From Collinsella sp. TF05-9AC (GTDB taxonomy: Bacteria > Actinomycetota > Coriobacteriia > Coriobacteriales > Coriobacteriaceae), in assembly GCF_003438495.1 (NCBI RefSeq), contig NZ_QSSH01000010.1, positions 64,129-73,064 of the forward strand: a stretch of 8,936 nt of DNA, in the 5' to 3' direction. The translations under genes were made by a program, and so were the position numbers. The notes under the pieces were generated by a model. It had not been told where the DNA came from, ran no database searches, and worked only from the letters and a program-made list of their open reading frames with translations. This document shows, piece after piece, positions 1 through 5,334 of this stretch; position 1 is the first letter of the stretch; each line of letters opens with the position of its first letter.

Positions 1-650
1 TCGATGCCCTCTCGCGCGCCCGCGTCGGCGAGCGTGCCCACTGTGCATCGCACCACGCGCTCCTCAGGCCAGGTCGCCTTGTACACGAGCGCCGCCGGCT
101 CATCGGAGCTGCGGCCCGCGGCCAAAAGCTCGGCGGAAAGCTCGGCGAGCATACCCGAGCTCAGGAAGATGACCATAGTCGAGCCGCTTTCCGCCATGGT
201 GCGCATGCCCTCGCCCGCGGGCATGGGGGTGCGCCCGGAAAGCCGCGTGATCACGACCGACTGGCTGATTCCCGGCAGCGTGTATTCCTGGCGAAGCGCC
301 GCCGCGGCACCGCAAAAGCTCGACACGCCGGGCACCACCTCGTAGTCCACGCCGCGCGCGTCGAGTGCGTCCATCTGCTCCTGGATGGCGCCGTATAGGC
401 ACGGGTCACCCGTGTGCAGGCGCACCACTTCCTCGCCCCGCGCATCCGCCGCACACATCACGTCGAGCACTTCCTCCAAGGTCATGTGCGCGCTGTCGTA
501 GACGACGCAGGATTCCTTGCAATCGGCGAGCAGCTCGGGGTTCACAAGGCTCCCCGCCCAAACGACCACGTCGGCCGCGCGCAGAAGGCGCGCCCCGCGC
601 AGCGTGATAAGGTCGGCGGCGCCCGAGCCTGCGCCAACGATATGAATCAT
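1..650 (-). CDS. cbiF: cobalt-precorrin-4 C11-methyltransferase, 3'-truncated by window edge
   Basis: Reads leftward from ATG at 650 and stays open to the window edge (216 codons seen; the family is about 250 residues, so only the C-terminus is missing). It transfers a methyl group from S-adenosylmethionine to C-11 of cobalt-precorrin-4 in anaerobic cobalamin synthesis in the cytoplasm. Visible family features: N-terminal MIHIVGAGSGAADLITLRGA (residues 1-20), the SAM-binding loop of tetrapyrrole methylases; AGSLVNPELL (32-41); the RLHTGDPCLYGAI segment (77-89); VVPGVSSFCGAAAAL (105-119); YTLPGISQSVVITRLSGRTP (123-142), typical of CbiF/CobM; MVIFLS (159-164). A GGGAAGG Shine-Dalgarno lies 5 bases before the ATG. 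It is divergent from the cbiK operon, so it is probably first in its own leftward cob operon. I could not assign its promoter. CbiF rather than aerobic CobM is preferred because CbiK, an early-cobalt-insertion enzyme, is next door. Confidence 0.93.
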   Translation of the reverse strand, partial: MIHIVGAGSGAADLITLRGARLLRAADVVVWAGSLVNPELLADCKESCVVYDSAHMTLEEVLDVMCAADARGEEVVRLHTGDPCLYGAIQEQMDALDARGVDYEVVPGVSSFCGAAAALRQEYTLPGISQSVVITRLSGRTPMPAGEGMRTMAESGSTMVIFLSSGMLAELSAELLAAGRSSDEPAALVYKATWPEERVVRCTVGTLADAGAREGI

Positions 651-781
651 CCGAGCCTTCCCTTCCCGTTTCTCATCGCAACCGTTTACGCCGCCCTTCG
701 CACAGCGGGCAAAACACGGCGCCCGCAGCGGCAATCGGCGCAAATACGCAGGCAGGAGGCGCAATGCCGCCCGCCCTGGCT
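651..781. other. intergenic leader between cbiF and the cbiK promoter
   Basis: GC-rich spacer upstream of the leftward cbiF gene. It must hold the cbiF leader and perhaps its promoter, but I see no convincing -35/-10 pair on the minus strand. I also see no cobalamin-riboswitch core on that strand: the conserved GGTG-AATCC and ACTGT elements are absent. Only the cbiF Shine-Dalgarno next to the start is clear. Confidence 0.5.
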
Positions 782-810
782 TTGACACGTTCACAAGTGC
801 CCACTATCAT
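782..810 (+). promoter_or_regulatory. sigma70-type promoter of the cbiK operon
   Basis: A perfect -35 TTGACA (782-787) is followed by exactly 17 bases and then a -10 TATCAT (805-810, five of six matching TATAAT). Transcription would start near 817, about 20 bases before the riboswitch. The -10 sits in a small palindrome, ACTATCATAGT (803-813), which could be coincidence or a repressor half-site. Orientation and position fit a promoter for the riboswitch and the rightward operon. Confidence 0.82.
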
Positions 811-837
811 AGTAAAAGTTTCGGCAACGAGCATATG

Positions 838-988
838 ACAATCGGATAAAAGGAAATGACCGGCGCGGCGCCCGCACAGCCCGCGCTGGCTTGCGGAGGG
901 AACCAGGTGGGAATCCTGGGCAAGGGACATTACTGTATAGGACGCGCGGGCGAACTGCCTCGCGCCCCAAGCCAGACTGCTTCGCCTT
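838..988 (+). promoter_or_regulatory. cobalamin riboswitch
   Basis: The conserved core is visible: GGGAACC (898-904) running into AGGTGGGAATCCTGG (905-919), where CCAGG (903-907) and CCTGG (915-919) close the loop, then ACTGTA (932-937). A GC-rich stem (GCGCG 944-948 with CGCGC 961-965) follows, then a B12-box-like GCCAGACTGC (971-980). The outer limits are approximate because the P1 stem is variable. It lies between a strong promoter and a terminator and precedes cbiK, so the likely effect is repression by adenosylcobalamin or a related corrinoid through early termination. Cobalamin riboswitches commonly control cobalt and corrinoid synthesis and uptake genes. Which riboswitch subclass it belongs to is not resolved here. 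Confidence 0.9.
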
Positions 989-1021
989 TTCCTCACGGCA
1001 TCGCCGTGGCGTTAGCTCCTT

Positions 1022-1049
1022 GTGAACCCCGAGGGGTGCGCTTTTCTTT
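1022..1049 (+). terminator. candidate riboswitch-controlled intrinsic terminator
   Basis: The arm 1022-1029 pairs with 1034-1041 (ACCC/GGGT core with a CGAG loop, one A-G mismatch and one G-U pair below it). It is followed at once by TTTTCTTT (1042-1049). It sits about 34 bases after the riboswitch and 60 bases before cbiK, the expected place for an expression platform. Two further small hairpins follow: CTTGT/ACAAG (1052-1065) and GCCGG/CCGGC (1074-1087), the latter just before the cbiK ribosome binding site. I did not identify the competing antiterminator. Confidence 0.6.
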
Positions 1050-1108
1050 CGCTTGTGCCGACAAGCAACTGTCGCCGGGGGACCGGCAAACCGAGGAAAG
1101 GAAAAACC

Positions 1109-2035
1109 ATGTCCGACCAGATGTCACGCCGCGGCTTCATGGGCGCCACAGCAACCGGAGCCGTCGCGCTCGCCGGATTCGCGCTCGCGGGCTGCTCCAA
1201 CACCTCCGCGAGTTCCGAGAAATCGAGTGAAAAGGAGAAGGCCGTGAAGCCGGTCATCCTCGTCACGAGCTTCGGCACGAGCTACAACGACTCGCGCCAC
1301 ATCACCATCGGCGCCATCGAAGACGCTATCCGCGAGAAGTACTGGCAGGACTACGACATCCGCCGCGCCTTCACCGCGCAGATCATCATCGACAAGCTGA
1401 AGAAGCGCGACGGCATCACGATCGACAACATGACCGAGGCGCTCGACCGCTGCGTGGAAGACGGCGTGAAGGAAATCGTCGTGCAGCCGACGCATCTCAT
1501 GGGTGGCCTGGAATACACCGACGTGAAAGACGAGCTCGACAAGTACGCCGACAAGTTCGACAAAATCTCGCTCGGCGACCCGCTGCTCACCTCCGACGAC
1601 GACTACAAGAAGGTGGCCGCAGCCATTAAGGAGAACATGGCGTCCTTCGACGACGGCAAGACGGCGCTGTGCCTCATGGGCCACGGCACCGAAGCCGATT
1701 CCAACGCCGACTATGCCAAGATGCAGGAAGTGTTTAAGAACGAGGGCTTGACGCAGTTCTTCGTCGGCACCGTCGAGGCTGAACCGACCTGCGAGGATGT
1801 TATCGCCGCCGCGAGCGCCGCAGGCTACAAGAAGGCCGTGCTCGCGCCGTTCATGGTGGTCGCGGGCGACCACGCGAACAACGACATGGCAGACGAGACC
1901 GACCCCGACAGCTGGGCTGCGAAGTTCGTGGCCGCCGGCTTCGAAGTGACGTGCCTGCTCCAGGGTCTGGGACAGAACGTCGCGGTCGACGACATCTACG
2001 TCTCACACGTGGACGACGCCATCGCCAAGCTGTAA
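1109..2035 (+). CDS. cbiK: Tat-exported lipoprotein sirohydrochlorin cobaltochelatase
   Basis: 308 residues. CbiK inserts Co2+ into sirohydrochlorin, the committing step of the anaerobic cobalamin route. Start: the ATG at 1109 has GAGGAAAGG (1093-1101) seven bases upstream; an in-frame GTG at 1022 lies inside the terminator hairpin and is unlikely. The N-terminus carries a twin-arginine motif SRRGFMG (6-12), a hydrophobic stretch (13-28) and a lipobox LAGC with Cys29, so the mature enzyme should be lipid-anchored outside the membrane after folding in the cytoplasm. The catalytic domain begins VILVTSFGTSYNDSR (49-63). VVQPTHLMGGLEYTDV (124-139), LMGHGTEADSN (189-199, His192) and APFMVVAGDHANNDM (246-260, His255) match the CbiK fold, and the two histidines are the likely metal and catalytic ligands. 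Extracytoplasmic CbiK enzymes are known, for example in Desulfovibrio. It is first in a riboswitch-led operon followed by an ABC importer. Whether its substrate is sirohydrochlorin or a related tetrapyrrole is not shown by the sequence. Confidence 0.93.
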   Translation: MSDQMSRRGFMGATATGAVALAGFALAGCSNTSASSEKSSEKEKAVKPVILVTSFGTSYNDSRHITIGAIEDAIREKYWQDYDIRRAFTAQIIIDKLKKRDGITIDNMTEALDRCVEDGVKEIVVQPTHLMGGLEYTDVKDELDKYADKFDKISLGDPLLTSDDDYKKVAAAIKENMASFDDGKTALCLMGHGTEADSNADYAKMQEVFKNEGLTQFFVGTVEAEPTCEDVIAAASAAGYKKAVLAPFMVVAGDHANNDMADETDPDSWAAKFVAAGFEVTCLLQGLGQNVAVDDIYVSHVDDAIAKL

Positions 2036-2044
2036 ACTCGCCGC

Positions 2045-2073
2045 GCACGGGGGCGCCGGTCGCGTCCCCGTGC
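2045..2073 (+). repeat. 8-bp hairpin after cbiK, overlapping the next
   Basis: GCACGGGG (2045-2052) and CCCCGTGC (2066-2073) form a perfect 8-bp stem with a 13-base loop, starting nine bases after the cbiK stop. No T-run follows, so it is not a standard intrinsic terminator. Its right arm shares TGC (2071-2073) with the left arm of the larger hairpin at 2071-2117, so the two cannot both form completely. Confidence 0.65.
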
Positions 2074-2117
2074 AACGGGCATGCGCCTTCCCCGACTGAC
2101 GGCGCATGCCCGTTGCA
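2071..2117 (+). repeat. perfect 17-bp inverted repeat between cbiK and the lipoprotein gene
   Basis: The arms 2071-2087 and 2101-2117 are perfect reverse complements (TGCAACGGGCATGCGCC on the left), with a 13-base loop. In RNA this is a very stable hairpin. The bases after it are not T-rich, so I do not call a terminator. Possible roles are protecting the cbiK 3' end from exonucleases, setting the cbiK-to-transporter expression ratio, or a dispersed palindromic element. This is the only sizeable gap in the operon (144 bases). Confidence 0.8.
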
Positions 2118-2179
2118 TTCGCATCCCGCCCACCCACAGCACGGCGCGGACGGTCGAAGCGATTGAAAGGAACCCCTCC

Positions 2180-2713
2180 ATGTTGAAGAAAACCCTCGCC
2201 TTCGCCCTGTCGGCGGCGCTTTTCGCGTTCTCGCTCGCCGGCTGCGGCGGAAATTCAATCGACAGCGCAAAGGCAAGCGATGCCGATTCCCAGGAAAAAA
2301 CCGAACAGGCGGCCGATGCGCCCGAGGACGCAAGCGCTGCCTCCATCACCGCCGACAAGGTGGCCGACGGCACCTATCCGATCACCGTAGATTCCAGCTC
2401 GAACATGTTCAGGATTGTGGACGCCCAGCTCATCGTGGAAAACGGCTCCATGCACTGCGTGATGACGCTTTCCGGCACGGGCTACGGCAAGCTCTTCATG
2501 GGCACGAGTGACGAGGCTGCCGCCGCGAGCGAGGCCGACTTCATCCCCTATGTGGAAAACGCGGAAGGCAAGTACACCTACGACGTGCCCGTTGAAGCGC
2601 TCGACGAGGACACCGCCTGCGCCGCGTGGAGTATTAGAAAAGAGCAGTGGTACGACCGCACGCTCGTGTTCGAATCCGCCGGCGTCGATCTGCGCGCCGA
2701 CGCACTGAAGTAA
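2180..2713 (+). CDS. small lipoprotein with NEAT-like (immunoglobulin-fold) domain
   Basis: 177 residues. The start at 2180 is chosen because GAAAGGA (2165-2171) lies eight bases upstream and a classic lipoprotein signal follows: MLKK, hydrophobic 5-19, lipobox LAGC with Cys22. An in-frame ATG at 2081 would put 33 unsuitable residues before the signal. After an Ala/Asp/Glu-rich linker (23-57) comes one beta-rich domain: DGTYPITVDSSSNMFRIVDA (63-82), MTLSGTGYGKLFMGTSDEA (95-113), YTYDVPVEALDEDTACAAW (132-150), then WYDRTLVFES (157-166). The order of strands and the closing Trp-Tyr-x-x-x-x-Val-Phe strand resemble haem-binding NEAT domains, and similar lipoproteins occur beside iron and corrinoid ABC transporters in gut anaerobes (recalled, not searched). 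It probably binds or relays a tetrapyrrole or metal at the cell surface for the transporter encoded downstream. The ligand is unknown. Its stop is four bases before the next start, implying coupled translation. Confidence 0.8.
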   Translation: MLKKTLAFALSAALFAFSLAGCGGNSIDSAKASDADSQEKTEQAADAPEDASAASITADKVADGTYPITVDSSSNMFRIVDAQLIVENGSMHCVMTLSGTGYGKLFMGTSDEAAAASEADFIPYVENAEGKYTYDVPVEALDEDTACAAWSIRKEQWYDRTLVFESAGVDLRADALK

Positions 2714-2717
2714 CGCC

Positions 2718-4289
2718 ATGCGGTCGATTCTTCCCAAGGGGGAAAACAGAAAGCGCCACAGAATCGCGGCGCGCGCGATCGCCTGCGTTCTCGTCGCCCT
2801 GCTCGCGCTTCCCTTCGCGGGGTGCAGTGCGAGCCCGAACGCGACCGGTGCCACGACGGGCTCTCAGGAATACACTGTGAGCGTCTCGCTCTCCGGCGGG
2901 TCAGGGCGCGCAAGCATCGCCTCACCAACCACAATTGTGAAGGATGGCGACACCTACACCGCGACCATCACCTGGTCGAGTTCGAACTACGACAAGATGA
3001 CCGTCGACGGCGTGGACTACGCGCCCATAAACGACGGCGGCAACTCCACGTTCGAGATACCCGTCACGCTCGACGAGGACATCGCCGTGTCGGCCGAGAC
3101 CGTCGCCATGTCGACGCCGCACACCATCGACTACACGATCCACTTCGACTCATCCACCATGAAGGAGAAATCGGGCGACGAAGCAAGCGGCGGCTCCCCT
3201 GCGGGAACGGCTTCAAGCGCCGCGGCCGACTTCCACAACGCCGATTTGGGCTGCGGCTGGAAGCCGACGGGGACGTTTCAGCTTGAATACGCCGAACACT
3301 TCACTGTCGACGAGTTCGAAGGCGGCCTGCGGCTTATCTGCATTTCGAACGGGGAGCGCTTCCTCGTGGTGCCGCAAGATGCGAAGGTACCTGATGGGTT
3401 GAGCTCCGACATCGCGGTCATAAGGCGCCCCGCCGACAAGGTGTACCTCGTGTCGTCGGCGACGATGTGCCTGGTCGACGCGCTCGATGCGAACGACAAT
3501 ATCATTATGTCGGGCACGAAGGCCGACGATTGCTCGGTCGCGGGCTTCAAAAGCGCACTCGAAAGTGGGGCGATCGCCTACGGCGGCAAGTACAGCGCGC
3601 CCGACTACGAGCGAATATCGGCCTCGGGCTGCACGCTCGCCATCGAAAACACCATGATCAACCACACACCCGATGTGAAGGAAAAGCTGCAGAAACTCGG
3701 GCTCGTCGTGCTCACCGAACAGTCGTCGAGCGAGCCCGAAGCACTCGGGCGCGTCGAGTGGATTAAGCTTTTCGGCGTCCTGTTCGACAAGGAAGACGAG
3801 GCCGCGCACCTGTTCAACGAGCAGAAGGCCCGCGTCGAGCAAACGTCGGGGCTCGCGTCGTCAGGTAAAACCGTGGCGTATTTCTACATTAACTCGAACG
3901 GGGCCGCCGTCACGCGGCGGGCGGGCGACTACGTGGCGCAGATGATCGAGCTTGCAGGCGGCAACTACGCGCTCGATGACGCGCAGACGGCGTCGACGTC
4001 AGGTTCGTCAGTAACGCTCGAAATGGAGCGCTTCTACGCGACGGCGAAGGATGCCGACATCATCGTCTACAACGGCACCATCGACGAATCGGTTGCCACC
4101 TTGAACGACTTCGTAGGCAAAAACGCGCTATTGTCGCAGTTCAAAGCCGTGAAGAACGGCAACGTCTGGGTCACAAGCGCCGACATGTACCAGCAGATGA
4201 CTTCTACCGCCGACATTATCGACGAACTGCACGGGGCGTTCACCGGCGATGACGCGAGCGACTTCCATTATCTGAGGAAGCTCGGCTAG
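2718..4289 (+). CDS. lipoprotein: NEAT-like domain fused to FecB/BtuF-type binding protein
   Basis: 523 residues, much longer than a plain class III binding protein (about 300-350). The signal is basic 1-17, hydrophobic 18-32, lipobox FAGC with Cys36. Residues 51-144 form a NEAT-like beta domain: YTVSVSLSGGSGRASIASP (52-70), ATITWSSSNYDKMTVDGVDY (82-101), FEIPVTLDEDIAV (112-124) and closing strand STPHTIDYTIHFD (132-144), where His135 and Tyr139 sit where NEAT proteins carry their Tyr-x3-Tyr haem ligands. A Gly/Ser/Ala linker (145-170) leads to a periplasmic-binding-protein fold (about 175-523) with VAYFYINSNG (386-395), YVAQMIELAGGNYAL (405-419), DADIIVYNGT (445-454) and AVKNGNVWVTSADMYQ (477-492), typical of the FecB/BtuF/HmuT superfamily. 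It should deliver substrate to the permease encoded four bases downstream. Only a weak ribosome binding site is visible, consistent with coupling to the preceding gene. Substrate class (corrinoid, haem-like tetrapyrrole or siderophore) is inferred from context only. Confidence 0.86.
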   Translation: MRSILPKGENRKRHRIAARAIACVLVALLALPFAGCSASPNATGATTGSQEYTVSVSLSGGSGRASIASPTTIVKDGDTYTATITWSSSNYDKMTVDGVDYAPINDGGNSTFEIPVTLDEDIAVSAETVAMSTPHTIDYTIHFDSSTMKEKSGDEASGGSPAGTASSAAADFHNADLGCGWKPTGTFQLEYAEHFTVDEFEGGLRLICISNGERFLVVPQDAKVPDGLSSDIAVIRRPADKVYLVSSATMCLVDALDANDNIIMSGTKADDCSVAGFKSALESGAIAYGGKYSAPDYERISASGCTLAIENTMINHTPDVKEKLQKLGLVVLTEQSSSEPEALGRVEWIKLFGVLFDKEDEAAHLFNEQKARVEQTSGLASSGKTVAYFYINSNGAAVTRRAGDYVAQMIELAGGNYALDDAQTASTSGSSVTLEMERFYATAKDADIIVYNGTIDESVATLNDFVGKNALLSQFKAVKNGNVWVTSADMYQQMTSTADIIDELHGAFTGDDASDFHYLRKLG

Positions 4290-4293
4290 CACC

Positions 4294-5334
4294 ATGAAAA
4301 GCCGACTTTCCATGACATACGACGAATCGGGGCGCGCCGCGCGGTGTCGCGTCGTGACGGCGCTGCTCGCTGTTGCCCTCATCGTGCTCGTCGGGGCCAA
4401 CCTGTGCATCGGGAGCGTGCTCGTGCCCGCAGACCACATCCCTGGCATCCTTTCGGGCGGCGCGGCCAATTCCATGGAAAGCCAAGTCATCTGGGAGATT
4501 CGCCTGCCGCGCGTGCTTTCAGCCGTGCTTCTCGGCGGGGCACTTTCGCTCTCCGGGTTCCTGCTGCAGACGTTTTTCAACAATCCCATCGCCGACCCGT
4601 TCATCTTGGGCGTCTCCTCGGGCGCAAAGTTCGTCGTCGCGCTTACGATGATCGTACTTCTGGGCGCGAACCAGGCCATGTCCTCGCCGGCCATGGTGGC
4701 CGCAGCGTTTCTGGGCTCGCTTATCACCATCGGCTTCGTGCTCCTCATCGCACGGCGCATAAGTTCCATGGCCATACTCATCGTGGCGGGCGTCATGGTG
4801 GGATACATCTGCTCGGCGGCGACGAACTTCCTCATCGCCTTCGCCGACGACCAGTCCATCGTGAACCTGCACAACTGGTCTTTGGGTAGCTTCTCGGGTT
4901 CGAGCTGGGACGACATCGCGGTCATCGCGGTCGTGGTGATCACCGTGAGCGCATGCGTATTCGCGATATCGAAGCCCCTTTCCGCCTTCCAGCTGGGAGA
5001 AGCCTACGCGAAAAGCGTCGGCGTGAACGTCGCACGCTTCCGCGTGGTGCTCGTCCTTCTAGCGAGCATGCTCTCCGCCTGCGTGACCGCGTTCGCTGGT
5101 CCGGTGTCGTTCGTAGGCATCGCGGTTCCGCATCTCGTTAAGTCGGCGCTGAAGTCGTCGAAGCCTATCCGCGTGATTCCTGCGTGCTTCTTGGGAGGCG
5201 CCATCTTTTGCGCGGGCTGCGATTTGATCGCGCGCACGCTGTTCTCCCCCGTCGAGCTTTCCATCAGCGCCGTCACCGCCATCTTCGGCGCGCCGGTGGT
5301 TATTGCACTCATGTTGAAGAAGCGGGTGAGGTAG
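4294..5334 (+). CDS. FecCD/BtuC-family ABC transporter permease
   Basis: 346 residues, normal for the family. It is a polytopic inner-membrane subunit of a class II (BtuC/FecCD/HmuU) importer. First membrane segment is about 20-41. Family hallmarks: RLPRVLSAVLLGGALSLSGF (70-89), followed by LLQTFFNNPIADPFILGVSS (90-109); HNWSLGSFSGSSW (193-205); GEAYAKSVGVNVARFR (235-250); GPVSFVGIAVPHLVK (269-283), the cytoplasmic coupling region that meets the ATPase; and a C-terminal ELSISAVTAIFGAPVVIALM (321-340). GAGGAAG (4274-4280) precedes the start by 13 bases, rather long. An in-frame ATG at 4312 is an alternative but has a poorer site. The stop abuts the ATPase ATG directly (TAGATG). Only one permease gene is present, so it presumably acts as a homodimer. 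Cobalamin-riboswitch control favours a corrinoid or cobalt-tetrapyrrole substrate over a siderophore. Confidence 0.94.
   Translation: MKSRLSMTYDESGRAARCRVVTALLAVALIVLVGANLCIGSVLVPADHIPGILSGGAANSMESQVIWEIRLPRVLSAVLLGGALSLSGFLLQTFFNNPIADPFILGVSSGAKFVVALTMIVLLGANQAMSSPAMVAAAFLGSLITIGFVLLIARRISSMAILIVAGVMVGYICSAATNFLIAFADDQSIVNLHNWSLGSFSGSSWDDIAVIAVVVITVSACVFAISKPLSAFQLGEAYAKSVGVNVARFRVVLVLLASMLSACVTAFAGPVSFVGIAVPHLVKSALKSSKPIRVIPACFLGGAIFCAGCDLIARTLFSPVELSISAVTAIFGAPVVIALMLKKRVR

Noticed and set aside
661..840. Possible second cobalamin riboswitch on the minus strand before cbiF
   Set aside because: The conserved GGTG-AATCC and ACTGT core elements could not be found on that strand.
673..996. 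107-codon minus-strand frame upstream of cbiF
   Set aside because: It overlaps the promoter and riboswitch of the opposite strand, has no ribosome binding site and shows no recognisable protein. A shorter hydrophobic version inside it is equally unsupported.
1022..1108. 29-codon N-terminal extension of cbiK from GTG 1022
   Set aside because: It would start within the terminator hairpin and place residues before the twin-arginine signal; the ATG at 1109 has a strong ribosome binding site.
1124..1873. 249-codon minus-strand frame opposite cbiK
   Set aside because: It is Val/His/Asp-rich antisense of a clearly recognisable CbiK, with no ribosome binding site or domain.
2071..2117. 17-bp hairpin as an intrinsic terminator of cbiK
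   Set aside because: There is no T-run after the stem in either direction, and the downstream genes clearly belong to the same functional unit.
4128..4943. 271-codon minus-strand frame opposite the binding protein and permease genes
   Set aside because: It is the Met/Ser/Thr-rich complement of hydrophobic codons, spanning two convincing plus-strand genes.
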